Shown here piece after piece: positions 1 to 11,469 of a DNA stretch of 64,000 nucleotides. How positions within the stretch are numbered: the stretch's first letter is position 1; each line of letters opens with the position of its first letter. The position numbers were made by a program, and so were the translations under genes. The stretch lies in the NCBI RefSeq assembly GCF_000516985.1, contig NW_006917094.1, positions 620,001 through 684,000 of the forward strand, read 5' to 3'. Under the pieces are notes generated by a model. The model did no database searches and had not been told where the DNA came from. It saw only the letters and a program-made list of their open reading frames with translations. The DNA comes from Pestalotiopsis fici W106-1. Taxonomy: Eukaryota; Ascomycota; Sordariomycetes; Amphisphaeriales; Sporocadaceae.

Positions 1-1086
1 CGAGAATTAGTCACAAAAACTTGGGATCGTAACGGGACGCCGACCATATGAAATTTACGGTTTATTGAGGCGTGGTCATTATTGCGAATTGAACAAGTGC
101 TCGGCTGAAAATGTATACGTTGATTGAGCTGACGCGTCTGAGGCGGGGAACGGCAACATTTATTAATACTTTTCACAGCCGGCAATGGAGGCGGGATGGG
201 TAACTCATAGGGCTGTTGGGGGCTGATGAGCCACAACCAATCACGAATGAAGTCCGCATCGTTTAATAAGCAATTCTTAACAAACGCCTGTTATAGACCC
301 GTTGCATCGAGGCAATATTTTGCCTCAACCTATCCCAACGAACATGAAACTTTGGCTGAAATCTCCGATGTGCGCTGACCAAGGAGCTGACTGACCAACC
401 CAAAAGCATTGGCAACAGACAATTTGCGGGAGCTGTAACGTGTGATCTCGGCACTTCTAAGGCCGTGTCATCGTTCTTACCGACGTTGTTCGAATGAACT
501 CGATTTGCAAACCACAGAAGTCGACCCGCCACTGCCAGCTGTGTCCATCACGTCATTAATGTTGCTTGAAATAGATGACACCAAAAGAAGTTTTCAAGCC
601 GGATTCGCGGTAATTTAACACGTGGTTCAAGGGCTCTCTTAAATCAAGCGATGTTGAACTTGCAAGAACTGATTAGCCGCCGACTTTGGTTTAAATGGCG
701 AATCTTTTTGTTATATTCATGACGCGGCCACTCAAACAAGCTCTTCTAGGTATTTTCATGGCGGTATTCAAATATGGTAAGTAGCAATCACGCAGAGCGT
801 TTTAACCAGAATCGACGATATGCTACCCAAGTGCGTCGAAGAAATCCATGAAATGCTGAACCAACTGTCACCACCAAAGATGGCGAAATATGCAAAAATC
901 AAACTGTAAAAAAAAGGGAAAAGAAGAGAAAGTCTAGCGAACCTGCACAGCAGAACTCTAGTTTACAGGGGTATCATCTATGTCTATCCCGCAACACATG
1001 ATCAATGCCTCGTATCCAACTTCCAAGTAAATCGTTGCGTCGTCATTGGCAAGCCAGCCAGGGCTTGCTCACTTTCTTTCCAAAGT
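1..1086. other. Intergenic, no gene seen
   Basis: AT-rich sequence with only short ORFs on both strands that lack recognisable domains or splice context. It lies 3' of the 2EXR gene. I see no RNA gene or mobile element here. Confidence 0.5.
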
Positions 1087-2163
1087 CTATGGGAGACCAT
1101 GCTGCGAGTTGCAAATGCCATGGAATGGGATTACGTCAATCCGGTGCCGTCTAGGGTCATTATGATCCCATTGTTCAAAGAGCGAAATGCGATGCATGAA
1201 CAAAGCAACATCGCTCTGCAGGCTAATGTTGAACGAGGTGCGGTCCTGCTCATCGACCATGTCTACCCATCGCCAACTCCGTACAACCTCGGGAGACGGC
1301 ACCAAGCCTTCACAATTGGGTTGGTCGTCGTCTGAAGCCACTCGAAAGATGGCAAAATTGGTATCCAGTTTCGTGCCGGGCTCGAAAAACTGCGCAAATG
1401 ACATCACCGCTGACCGATCAAGGCTTGTCGGCTTGAGATTCTCCGTTGCGTCAGACGGCCATCGATAGCACGGCAGCATGCCTACGTGACGGCGCCGCAG
1501 TATGCTCGGAAGCTGTTGCTGATCCCGGATGACTGGGACGTGATCGGGAACAGCAGATATACGATAGGTAATTTGCTTCTGTACCGAAGCATCAAAGACC
1601 TTGATGGTCAAGCTCTTTAGGGGGCTCTCAACGTCCATGACACTCAACGCCAACGACAAGAGCGATGTGTGGAGGTAATGGTCGTATTCGACAACTACAT
1701 GCTGAACAGACATGCTGGCTGCCAGGAAGAGGGCGCTGCATCGCATGGGATTGTTCCTGCTCCAGCGCTTCACGTGCGCCCACTCTAATATGTCATTGTC
1801 CACATTGAGCCGCGGCGTCTTCTTGAGGTTCCGCATACGCTCCAGGCTATGGTCCACGACGGTTTCATTCGACAGGCACCTTTTCAGGACCGCCTTGTCA
1901 ATGGCCAGCTGTTTGTAGGCCTTTGTCGACTCGAATCTGGCCTCGTGGTTGACCAGGAGTAGCGGAGGTTGTGTAGCTGTGGCTGACTTGTGGTCTCCCG
2001 TGAGGACATAATGGGCCCACCAATCCGACTCGGAAGCCCAGTTCCAAGCGTCCATGTCCATCTTCAGCCTGAAGAAGACGGTCCGCTGAGGTAATGCATA
2101 CCGCCAAACTTTGCACCGAAGCTCGGCGGGCAGCAGACTAAATTGAGGGAAGCTTGCTTCCAT
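1087..2163 (-). CDS. 2EXR domain protein
   Basis: Single-exon gene for 358 residues. I start at the ATG at 2163, because the reading frame extends upstream only to a TTG. The N-terminus (FPQFSLLPAELRCKVWRYAL, residues 5-24) is the typical opening of the fungal 2EXR domain, a family abundant in filamentous ascomycetes and of unknown biochemical function. The remainder has further conserved-looking segments (LLLVNHEAR and a middle region with VVVEYDHYLH) but no catalytic motif, signal peptide or membrane segment. The family resemblance is seen in the sequence. No role can be assigned, and the neighbours give no functional hint. The upstream 2.4 kb is free of genes. Confidence 0.75.
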   Translation of the reverse strand: MEASFPQFSLLPAELRCKVWRYALPQRTVFFRLKMDMDAWNWASESDWWAHYVLTGDHKSATATQPPLLLVNHEARFESTKAYKQLAIDKAVLKRCLSNETVVDHSLERMRNLKKTPRLNVDNDILEWAHVKRWSRNNPMRCSALFLAASMSVQHVVVEYDHYLHTSLLSLALSVMDVESPLKSLTIKVFDASVQKQITYRISAVPDHVPVIRDQQQLPSILRRRHVGMLPCYRWPSDATENLKPTSLDRSAVMSFAQFFEPGTKLDTNFAIFRVASDDDQPNCEGLVPSPEVVRSWRWVDMVDEQDRTSFNISLQSDVALFMHRISLFEQWDHNDPRRHRIDVIPFHGICNSQHGLP

Positions 2164-4647
2164 AGGTGAGAATGTTGGGAAAGGCAAGAAGATTTTTTCA
2201 ATCCTTGTGATAGTAACAGCAAGTCAAGGTCACAAAGTATAAACTGAAGAAATGGAAGAACAAAGAAGAACAGGTGGAGGGCAATTGGACGGAAATGCGA
2301 GGGTCCAATATCGGGATGATGCACTGCTGCAGCAGCACAGAGGCTTTTGGCTGGCTGGTGCTGTCCGCTGCTGCTTGCTAATTGAGTGGGATACCCAAAA
2401 GGGGGCGAGATTTCTCCAGGTGCCGGGGCGGTGGAGCCACTTGGGGCGGATGAGGCTCAGATCGGAAGATAACGTATGTTTGGCATGGCCACTGGTCCGT
2501 CGTCTCCCGGTTTTGCTTACTGTGGGAAAAATGAAGATTCCTACCTGAGGTGATAATTTTATTTCTACAAAGGCACCAAGCCAGTGCATCAGCTTTTGAC
2601 TCTTGGTAATAAAAGATTGGGTTGGCGCGCTTTGCGTCGTTTGATTTCTCGTTGCTGCATTCTTCTTTGACAGCGCATCGCGTCCGATTTGGCCGGGCCG
2701 ATATTGACGAGTCATGGGTGCATAATCCAACCAGGCCAACGTGTTGGGGCTCAACTTGCCTTGCGCGGGCCTCTTGCTCCTACATTAGTCTGCAGCAGCG
2801 GTTGAAAAGAACAGAAAACCCTTGCAATGTCCGCTCTTGATCGCCAGCGGCGGCGGGAGGAAGAAACATTGCAAGCTTGGTAGACCTTTTTGCGTGTGAT
2901 TTGCACAGTACACCAGATTCGTTACCAACAAGCCAAACTGTGCCGCCCATTTTTCGCCAGAACATTCAAAAGGGACAGCACGGCACCCTGAACATGGCTT
3001 GTGGAGACTGATTTTTTGGCAACATTTTGATCGACCACTCAATGGTTTGGGACAGACTTTTGATACGTGCTGCAGCTTTATTTTCCCCCCTCCCCCCTCG
3101 GTAAGACCAACCGTTAGTCTGGTCCAACTTTTGGGCAAGATCACGCGAGTCAAGAGTCGTCATTGGCGAGCAATGGCTTGTGTGGAGAGCGTGATGCTAT
3201 ATATACGCTAGACAAGTGAAGCAATACGCTTTGCTTTTCCTGGCCGCGCGGTCTTGAGATCAACAAGACGAAAGATTATAAAAAATAAATGATGCCGCTG
3301 TTTGGATTTGCTTTGACATCATACCAGTCTAGAAATAGGCAAGCCATGTTCACAATTAATTGTCATTTCGGCTCAGCCGCCCTTCCGAATCACGGTATAA
3401 TCTTATCAGCTGCGACGATGAGTTCAAACGACTAGAACGATTGTATTCTTCCACTCCCGAGTACCAGAACAAACACTCACATCTACACTTGAACAATCAC
3501 AATGACAAACCTTGAATCGACTCGAATTTTGCATCGAACCCATCAATACTGGCGCTCCATCAAGTAGGGTGGCTGCCAGGATGTATGACTTCTCCCATGA
3601 TATATACTCGTTCCATTGCTATAATTGGAGGTTGAAAGCTGGCCCCATTTATCGTGAACCCCCAATCTGCATGAGATCAGTACGACTCATCTGCCATGCT
3701 GTGCACCATGTCAACCAGGCTCTATGGACAGCCCGATCTGTAGAGAATATTATTATCATTTATGCCTGTATGGTTTCTTCATAGAAAATGAGGTGAAGCC
3801 CAAGGTTTGCAAGTTCTAATATGTCCAGTGTTTCGTTTCGCATGGACAAGGAGATGGGTGTCAACTCTTGGCTACCACATTTCGGTGCCTGCCCTAAGAC
3901 TCGGCATAGCAAAAAAGGATCAGAACTTGATCATTTTAGAGTTCCTTAACTGATGCTCCATGAATCATATTCTCATGTCTTTCTGTCACTGTCTTGAACT
4001 TGCTGGTCGTCGCTTCCATGGATGACAGTCGTTGGGGAAACAAATGCAATCAATGATCACTAACATTGCTGTTGTCTATTAAACAGTCAATTCCCGGCTG
4101 ATGATCACATTACCAATCATTTCTCCAGCTGTGATATTGGCGGTAGCTCAAGTAGGGTCCCCGAGTCCTTGATTCCAAGTTGTTGTTCAGAGGGCCCACT
4201 GCCCATTCCATACTTTCTTGCCTTGGCAAGCCACGAGCTTCTGTAAACAATACCCGTAGTTGTGCTGCATATTGTTAACGTTAATATTCTTTATTCCTTC
4301 CGCATGTTCACTAGCTGCGCCATGCGCATGTCTTCAACACATTGCTGTCAGTCAATCTTTGTTATTAGACCTTCTCATCAACAGGGTGTAGCTCTTTCAC
4401 ATTTCAGGGTTCTGGCAATCATCACCTTGGTGTCATTAAATTCATGTTTTCAGGATCAGTATGACTGTTTATTGGCCCTGGGATGTAGCTGTTGAGGCAT
4501 GCTCATCTTCAAAGAACCGATCGACCAGGATCATGTAAATTCCAACACAAGCATCAACGGTATAGTCATTCACAAGTCGAGCTGATAATGTTTCCACACC
4601 CTAGACATATATTTTGATCCCTAATTCACCAATAGAATGCCCTCGCT
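2164..4647. other. Intergenic, no gene seen
   Basis: Upstream region of the 2EXR gene and downstream region of the SRPBCC gene. Several ORFs of 60-170 codons occur on both strands, but they overlap each other, mostly begin at non-ATG codons and carry no domain. A pyrimidine-rich tract lies near 3084-3100. Nothing else is supportable. Confidence 0.45.
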
Positions 4648-5160
4648 TCATGAGCTTTCTTTTGCGGCCTTGGCAAGACCATCAAGCCAATCCTGATGTC
4701 CCAATAGCATGGGGTTTGGCTTCGTGGTAGAGAGCTGTGCAGCCGGCTTGCCAATCTGCGACTCCTGGGTCAGAATGCGGACGACCCCCCAAGGCATATC
4801 CTCCACAATCCAAGCGTGGTAGACATCCAGAAACTTGTCCTCGTCGCCCTCTTGCCACGCCCGCCAAGCCAGGCGACCCGGGGTCGTTGCCGTGGGGGCC
4901 ACCGACTCGAGCACTTGCGACTGCAGCGGCGGGAAGCCAAAGGTCGAAAAGCTGAATAAATCGTCCTTTTCTAGAAAGACGCCAGACTTTGGGGGTGTGA
5001 TTTGGCCGACGTTTTCGTAGTATGTTTCCCACTTTGTGATATCGGCGAGCTTGGCCCACACCTGTTGGGACGTGATGCCCTTGACGAATATCTCGTTGGA
5101 CACGTAATTGTCTGTGGTTCCGGGCAAGTACTTGTCCGGCCAAATGATATCGGAAGGCAT
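4648..5160 (-). CDS. SRPBCC (START/Bet v1-like) fold protein
   Basis: Single-exon gene for 170 residues, started at the ATG at 5160; the longer frame begins at a TTG. The pattern fits the SRPBCC ligand-binding superfamily (polyketide cyclase/dehydrase-like). After an early segment with NEIFVKGITSQQVWAKLADI (residues about 21-40) come WETYYENV, a beta-rich centre with LFSFSTFGFPPLQSQVLE, and an amphipathic C-terminal helix with HQDWLDGLAKAA. There is no signal peptide, so the protein is probably cytosolic. A TATA box (5263-5270) sits about 100 bp upstream. Members of this superfamily bind hydrophobic ligands or act on small aromatic compounds; the ligand cannot be told here. No biosynthetic core gene lies nearby. 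Confidence 0.7.
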   Translation of the reverse strand: MPSDIIWPDKYLPGTTDNYVSNEIFVKGITSQQVWAKLADITKWETYYENVGQITPPKSGVFLEKDDLFSFSTFGFPPLQSQVLESVAPTATTPGRLAWRAWQEGDEDKFLDVYHAWIVEDMPWGVVRILTQESQIGKPAAQLSTTKPNPMLLGHQDWLDGLAKAAKESS

Positions 5161-5262
5161 GGTGGCGAAAGTGAGAGGGGAAGCTTGTTTGGGCAAGAGA
5201 AGCGTGATTGTGGTGTAATGATTGCTGAATGATTGCTATATCAGACTAAAGACACTCAAATC

Positions 5263-5270
5263 TTTATATA
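5263..5270 (-). promoter_or_regulatory. TATA box of the SRPBCC gene
   Basis: TATATAAA on the minus strand, about 103 bp upstream of the ATG at 5160, which is a usual distance for a filamentous-fungus core promoter with a short leader. Confidence 0.55.
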
Positions 5271-6592
5271 TCGAGTTCTTGCTTATTAATGCCGTTGCAA
5301 GATTCTCGACAAAGTTCATTGTGATGCTATCCAGATGGATACCATCTAGAGTCTGGAATGATGATTGAATAAGCAAGCCACTTACAGCACTGGTTATTTC
5401 CGAGTTGGCTTCGGAGCTACGGTTGAATCGTACACATCCCCACAAGGGTGGACGTTCCCCTTCAACCTAATAAAAACGTTACTCTTCAGAACTGCCGGGC
5501 TGCTAATGCAGACAAGGCCCTGTCCGGTAACTCGTAGAAGGGGGGAAATAGTTACTTTGAAAAATCTAAATGGAAATTGCTTGCGAATGTTGTTGTGCTT
5601 TTTATAATATTCCTTACCTAGTAGGCAGTGGGGTTCCTACTACCCACTTCCAGATATAGGTATAGTTATGTGAGTATTGCCTTCTACTGTGTAAAAGACC
5701 CGGAGTTGAGGTTTGATCAAGTCCGGCCAAACCAGCGGAGTTGAAGATGGCGTCTCTTGGCTGCGTAACTAGTGAATCACCTACCTATGTATGTTGTCCT
5801 TTCCACGACATGGTGCTGGCGGCACAATGATGTCAGCATCGCAAAATGTTACGAGACATGGCCACGAAGCGTGCAACGACGAGAGCAGAGAGATGCAGCG
5901 GCTTATTTTGGTGGCCTTCCGCCGTTCAGTAAAGTCTTGTCATGTATGTACCAATCCATTCTGTGGCACATTCGTACATGATGTGGAAAAAAAATTGAAA
6001 GTTCCCGAGTCGACGGCAGCATCCAGTGCTTTGGCCAACTTAAAAAAGCTTAGGTGAACACAAGCCATTACATTTCAACCATGACGCCTAGTAGAAAAGA
6101 CGCGATGACCCTGGATTAATCAATGGATTCATTCCTTCTCGCGGAAGGCTGTGAATAGCCATCGCTCATGGGTATTGTGTTTTCTTCTTCTTTTCTTTTT
6201 TTATATCGCGTCTTTCTTGAACACCATAGAAATTCACGTTTCAAAGAAAAATAATATATCACCTTTATCGTGCTTGCCCCAGGCTGCAAGCTGTATCCAA
6301 TCAAGCCTGGCAATGTTACATGGATTCCAATTACATGGTGAGATGGCTAAGATTAATTGGCTGACTGACATAGATTGTTTCCCCTGCATAATTTTCTGTA
6401 CCGTATGAAAAATTGAACACGCATAATTGATTTTGTCTACAGCATAAAGCCTATGTTACCGGAACTGAATGATGTGATGATTACGGGCCGTAATAGGTGC
6501 AAGGCGTTCCAAAGGGCATGATGTCTGTCTATTGAATCTGAAATCTATTTTCAATATCTACATGCAGACTTTCTCATCCGTGACATCAACAT
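5271..6592. other. Intergenic, no gene seen
   Basis: AT-rich spacer between the SRPBCC and MRJP-like genes. Only short overlapping ORFs are present, and none looks coding. Confidence 0.45.
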
Positions 6593-7681
6593 TTACGCAT
6601 GGTCAATCAAAGATGGACCGGCGTCGATTGGGTACGTAAAGATATTGTTTGGTCCTTCGGCCATCAATCCATCGCTACCGGGACGCATTTGAGAAGCGGG
6701 CAGCCAAAGCTTCTTGTCGGCAGTGACCCACATGAGATCAGTCCAGACGAGGGCAGGATCTTGAACGAGGATCGTGGTTCGACCTTCGGGAGTGACTTTC
6801 CAGATGGCCAGGAGGTTGGTGTCAGAGACATAAATGTTGCCATCGCCGTCAATGGTTGAACCACCCGTGCTGGGAGTCAATGCAAATGGTGTGGCGTAGT
6901 CGCCGAGAGAGGCGGCCAGGGTGGCATTGGTAAGGGTTGCGTCGACATAGGCAGTCTCGACGCGGTAGAGACCACCGTTGCAAGGCTGGTAGTATAGGTA
7001 GATTCCGTCTGGGGAAACTTCAATCTGGTCCAAGCCAACTGAAAGGGTTGAGCCTGCAGCACCGTAACCTGGCACCAGGGTGCCATTGTACATCATGGGA
7101 AACCAAGCAGCAGCAGAATCATCATCTGCCAATACTCGCACACCAGCACCAGTCGTCAGGTTGAGAACCAAGAGCGCTCCAGCAGTGTCGCTCAGATAAG
7201 CCACATCACCACTGGGTCCAAAGCGAACATCGTCAATGCCGCTGTTGGAGGCCTTGATGTCGTCGAGGTAGTAGATCTTGTCGACCTCGTCGTTGGTCAG
7301 GTTAACTCCCACCAGCTTGGTAGACTTGTTCACACCCGATGAACCGCCATCGACGAGCCAGTAACGTCCATCAGGCCCGATACGTGCACCGTCAATGCTC
7401 ACAAAGGTGGTTGCCGGGTCAGAGTTGGGGTCGCTGGAGTTGTAGCTATTCCACTCAGCATTGGGATATAGGACAGTGGTGTTGTCTGCAAGAAGTTCTT
7501 GGGTGATGGGTGGAAGACTTGTTGAATACCGTTGCGACAGGAATTTTCGACCAGTCTCAGAGATGAATATTCCTTGTGTAGGCAATTCCAAGGAGTATGC
7601 AAGTTCCAGGCCCGGTGCCAATGCTGATGCGAGGCTTGCCAAGGCAAAGCTTGAAAGGGTTGTAGATAATGAGGACTTCAT
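6593..7681 (-). CDS. Secreted MRJP/yellow-like protein
   Basis: Single-exon gene for 362 residues. The ATG at 7681 gives a clear signal peptide (hydrophobic residues 5-21, Ala-rich, cleavage probably near SALA). The body has beta-propeller features of the major royal jelly protein/yellow family: ARIGPDGRYWLVDGG, GIDDVRFGPSGDVAYLSD followed by GALLVLNLTTG, SVGLDQIEVSPDGIYLYY, and IDGDGNIYVSDTNLLAIWKV. Many N-glycosylation sequons (NSS, NKS, NLT, NGT, NAT) agree with secretion. In insects the family includes yellow proteins and royal-jelly proteins; in fungi the function is not established. An SMP-30/gluconolactonase-type propeller is the alternative reading. A strong TATA box lies upstream at 7778-7785. 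Confidence 0.75.
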   Translation of the reverse strand: MKSSLSTTLSSFALASLASALAPGLELAYSLELPTQGIFISETGRKFLSQRYSTSLPPITQELLADNTTVLYPNAEWNSYNSSDPNSDPATTFVSIDGARIGPDGRYWLVDGGSSGVNKSTKLVGVNLTNDEVDKIYYLDDIKASNSGIDDVRFGPSGDVAYLSDTAGALLVLNLTTGAGVRVLADDDSAAAWFPMMYNGTLVPGYGAAGSTLSVGLDQIEVSPDGIYLYYQPCNGGLYRVETAYVDATLTNATLAASLGDYATPFALTPSTGGSTIDGDGNIYVSDTNLLAIWKVTPEGRTTILVQDPALVWTDLMWVTADKKLWLPASQMRPGSDGLMAEGPNNIFTYPIDAGPSLIDHA

Positions 7682-7777
7682 GATGACTTTTTGGGAAAGC
7701 AATCAAGCAAGTGTTCTTCTAGTTGCTCATGAAGGCTGAATGTTTGAATCAGAATCGGTCAGTGGTATCACTATGGT

Positions 7778-7785
7778 CTTTTATA
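7778..7785 (-). promoter_or_regulatory. TATA box of the MRJP-like gene
   Basis: TATAAAAG on the minus strand, about 97 bp upstream of the ATG at 7681. It is a near-consensus TATA element, suggesting a regulated and strongly inducible promoter. Confidence 0.6.
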
Positions 7786-9523
7786 CATCCAACGAGTCCA
7801 TTTATTCTACATGTATCGTCTAATGCCGAGTCCGCAAATTGGCGCTCCGCAAAGCATACGTAAACCCTTCATCGGCATCGCCTGCGAACCCTAGATTATT
7901 TTGCATCAAGCGATCACAAGGAGGTATTTCGATAGGTATTGAAGTCCGTAGTTACTATTCATGCGACGATCAGTTACCGGGTATAAGTGGATCGCCTAGC
8001 AAGCGATGGCCACCATATGTCGGCCGAAGCATTAACTCCGACTTTTACTTGAATTTACTACAACTGGATAGCTTCTGATATGGCTCGACGTTTATGAACG
8101 CATTAGCGCGCTATAAATGAACCGTCTTGGCGTTTTCTTGCACAGGAAGGTCCATTTAACCTTGATTTTCCTTGCATGGTGGCCGTGTCACGCTTCCTCA
8201 TCCTATCTGGAGAGTGGGATTCTGTTACAGGCCGGCCTAACGTTCTGCCCAGAATTTTCATAATGGGGAAATGTGTGTAAGTTTTTTCTTTCTTTTTCTT
8301 CTCTGTTAGCCAATGCTTGGTGGAACAGGATAACTCGCCAAATACGAGGCTGACTGAATACCTAGGTATCTGGTCATATCCAGCCACAGGTACGTTCGTT
8401 GCTGCTATCCAAGAGGCATAGTGTTCTAGGTTCGGAACCCATACCATAATCCGAGTCGCCCAGATTTAGCGAGAGGGCCAATCAGAAGGGAGATAGGCTG
8501 AGATAAACTTTTGACTCGTGCTACAATGATTTAATTATTTATGCTTCTACTTCTGTCTTGCTTCCCTTATTTCTCTTTCTCCCTCCCTCCTTTTCCTTCT
8601 TCTTCTTTTTTGGTGTATTCATTGTATGTACGACATCTGACGTCCCGCGACTACTAGCTTGTTGGGCATACATTTATTTGAGCCGTTTCGGCAGGACAAT
8701 TCCACGTGCGAAAAGAAATACAACTGGAGTTCTGATTTGCGCATAATAGCCAGACATCGGAGACACAAAAAAAAAAGAGTCGAGCCATGAAACTAGGCCA
8801 AATGCGCGAAGCATCTTCAGGCCGAGAGTAAAAATATACATGTAGATTGAGGCGGGTCTGTTCCGCAAATATGTATAGCATATTGCTCGATTCAAGAATG
8901 CGCTTTGCATGCCGGCGTCTGAATCATGGGGTAAAATCTGCAAACCTCGGCATTGCCCACTGGTGCCTGGGGCGCGGTCAAACTACTAGCCGACCTTTGA
9001 CCAATCACCTTTGCTCAACTGTGTACACAACCTGACCGCTGGGTTTTCAGATTCTTTAGCAGGGGCTGCTTATAAATCGTTTCTGCTATGTCTCCGAACT
9101 GTTGCGGAATTTCAGATCGGCAACCCCTGTGATGCTCTAAATTAGCGAGCGGCTTCCCTTGCAACACCAGACATGGCACCATGAGCCTTTCATACAATCG
9201 TTCAGTAGACCCTTGCGAGGTGCCTCAATGCACGCATAATGCAAAGCGCCAGAAGTCGAAATGATACCAGAAAAGGATGCTCACCCAGGCATTTATAGTC
9301 AGCCGGCCAGTGACTCATGGGTTCTTATCAGTGTCGGTACAATCCGTATATTGATGCCGAGTTTCTGATGCCAGTCATGGCAGCTTCTAGCCGCGTCTGT
9401 CGCCCCGTTGTGCGTGGAACTCAACTGTGGAGTCGGCCGTGGCGACTGAAATCTGGCGGAGGAACGGGAAGGGATATTCACCGTGTTTAGAATAGGTCCT
9501 CTACACCACAGATATCTCACGAA
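7786..9523. other. Intergenic between divergent promoters
   Basis: Shared upstream region of the MRJP-like gene (minus) and the flavin oxidoreductase gene (plus). It contains pyrimidine-rich tracts near 8285-8300 and 8570-8615 and short ORFs without domains. No gene is supportable. Confidence 0.5.
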
Positions 9524-9530
9524 TATATAA
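9524..9530 (+). promoter_or_regulatory. TATA box of the flavin oxidoreductase gene
   Basis: TATATAA, 79 bp upstream of the ATG at 9609. It is followed by a CA-rich leader ending in AAAATGG, a good fungal start context. Confidence 0.55.
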
Positions 9531-9608
9531 TGCCATCTACTGGAACACTTCTCTCTTGAGCAGGCACAATATTATCTTATTTCCCTTAAACCAAACCCAA
9601 TCAACAAA

Positions 9609-10871
9609 ATGGCCGACAAATACTTTGGAACACCCGGCGTCGACCCATCGCCCTTGGGTCAACCCCTTGAGTTTCCCATCTCCAAGCGAGTTGCTATAAA
9701 CCGTTTCCTCAATGGCGCCATGTCCGAGGGTCTTGCCACCTACCACGAGACAGATCTCTCGGCACGAGGTATTCCTGGAAAGGACCTCGCGCAACTGTAC
9801 CGCAAATGGGGTGAAGGAAAATGGGGCCAGCTCTTGACCGGTAACGTCATGATTGACCCGGGACACCTCGAGGCTGCAGGCAACATGATCGTCCCTGTAG
9901 ATGCCCCGTTTGAGGGAGAACGTTTTGAGGGCTTCAAGGCCATTGCCACTGCCGGCAAGGCGCATGGCAGCTTGATTATTCCTCAGGTTGGACACCCGGG
10001 ACGTCAGGTACCCGACTCGATACAAAAATACCCCATCAGCGCCAGCGACCTGCAATTGGTGACTCCGACTATGGGAAAAACCTATGCCAAGCCTCGCGCT
10101 GCCACCAAGGAGGATATCGAGGGCGTCATCAAGGCCTTCACGCATGCCGCCGTCTATCTTGAAAAGGCAGGCTTCGATGGTATCCAGATCCACGCTGCCC
10201 ATGGCTACTTGCTGGCACAATTCCTCAGTCCCACCACCAACAAGCGGACAGATCAGTACGGAGGAAGCCTCGAGAACCGCATGCGTCTTATCCTCGAGAT
10301 TGCCGCCTCCATCAAGGCTCAGGTTAGCCCCAGCTTCGTTCTGGGTATCAAGGTCAACTCGGTCGAGTTCCAAGAGGAGGGTTTCACCCCCGAGGAGGCA
10401 ATTCTATTGTGCCAAGCCCTCGAAAAGGCCGGTTTTGACTACGTTGAGACGAGTGGAGGAACCTACGAGTCCACCGGTTTCAGGCACAAGAAGGAGAGCA
10501 CGCGCAAGCGTGAGGCATACTTTATCGAGTTCTCGGAGCAGATCTCCAAGGCCGTCAGCTCGCTCAAGGTCTACACCACGGGTGGATTCAAGACCGTGGA
10601 CGGCATGGTCAAGGCCTTGGAGGGTGTCGACGGTGTCGGCATTGGACGTGCCGCCTGCCAAGAGCCCGACCTGCCTGTGCTGATTCTGTCGGGCAAGGTG
10701 CCTGGCGTTCCCAAGTTTGCGGTTGAGGAAGATAACTTGTTCGTCAGACTGTTTGGTGCCAAGCTGCAGATTCAGCAAATGGCCAATGGACAGAAGCCGG
10801 ATGACCTCAACGACCCTGAAATGCTCAAGAAGATTATGGCATCGCTTGGAATGCCTACAGCGGCTCTATAG
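9609..10871 (+). CDS. NADH:flavin oxidoreductase, old yellow enzyme family
   Basis: Intronless gene for 420 residues, a usual length for single-domain old yellow enzyme relatives. It should fold as an FMN-binding TIM barrel that reduces activated C=C bonds with NAD(P)H. Visible motifs are the N-terminal barrel start (NRFLNGAMSEGLAT), LLTGNVMID, LIIPQVGHPGRQ (strand 3), the active-site pair in HAAHGYLLAQFLSP (His near residue 194), the conserved NKRTDQYGGSLENRMRL, VLGIKVNS, GFDYVETSGG, and the C-terminal FMN-phosphate region VGIGRAACQEPDLP. There is no C-terminal iron-sulfur/FAD module as in 2,4-dienoyl-CoA reductase. There is no signal peptide, so it is probably cytosolic. The physiological substrate is unknown. 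A 278-codon antisense frame over the same DNA is a codon-bias shadow. Confidence 0.9.
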   Translation: MADKYFGTPGVDPSPLGQPLEFPISKRVAINRFLNGAMSEGLATYHETDLSARGIPGKDLAQLYRKWGEGKWGQLLTGNVMIDPGHLEAAGNMIVPVDAPFEGERFEGFKAIATAGKAHGSLIIPQVGHPGRQVPDSIQKYPISASDLQLVTPTMGKTYAKPRAATKEDIEGVIKAFTHAAVYLEKAGFDGIQIHAAHGYLLAQFLSPTTNKRTDQYGGSLENRMRLILEIAASIKAQVSPSFVLGIKVNSVEFQEEGFTPEEAILLCQALEKAGFDYVETSGGTYESTGFRHKKESTRKREAYFIEFSEQISKAVSSLKVYTTGGFKTVDGMVKALEGVDGVGIGRAACQEPDLPVLILSGKVPGVPKFAVEEDNLFVRLFGAKLQIQQMANGQKPDDLNDPEMLKKIMASLGMPTAAL

Positions 10872-11469
10872 GCACATGAATATAATTAATAATTTCCAGT
10901 GATTACTCGAAGCATTCTAGAAGATTCGTGCTCGTCTTTTGTTTTAGTTGCGGGTTGTGTATAGTCTATCTGTCCGCTTGGGGAAATGGCAGCCTAAGCA
11001 AACCATTATAGAGAGAGAATATGATCAAGCTTAAAGGATAATCTCTTCAACAAGTTAGAGGGCTTGTGGGTTCGCTTTGCATGCACATCACAATATGCGA
11101 AATTTACGGTGTTCGATCCACTGCTGGTCCAACCTGCTGAAGAGCTGCTGATGAGATGCAGTGTGTATAATTTTTTTTGTGCCTATTTGAGTGAGGTGTA
11201 TTGAGACCAGAGCCTTCGAGATAATCTTCGAGATAACATTGCGCACTGGCATTGTTGCAAACTTGCGTTTACTGCCAAATAGGTGAAAATGGATGGTACA
11301 GAGTAGTCGCCGACCATGGTATATTCCGTTGGGAGTTGCCTAACCCATTTTACCATAAACACGCTCCACTACTACAAATGAAAACATGGAGCTTCTTGTC
11401 AGGAATTACCAAACTTTTACACATTGGGGGGAAAAAATTAATTAGGGCACAGAACCCAGGGCAAAACAA
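10872..11469. other. Intergenic, no gene seen
   Basis: 3' flank of the flavin oxidoreductase gene, running into an AT-rich stretch before the tRNA. No coding or structured element was recognised. Confidence 0.5.

Noticed and set aside
2230..2754. 174-codon minus-strand frame upstream of the 2EXR gene
   Set aside because: No domain, unusual composition and a position in the likely promoter or leader of the 2EXR gene; looks like chance.
9537..10373. 278-codon minus-strand frame across the flavin oxidoreductase gene
   Set aside because: Antisense shadow of the conserved enzyme; no homology or promoter of its own.
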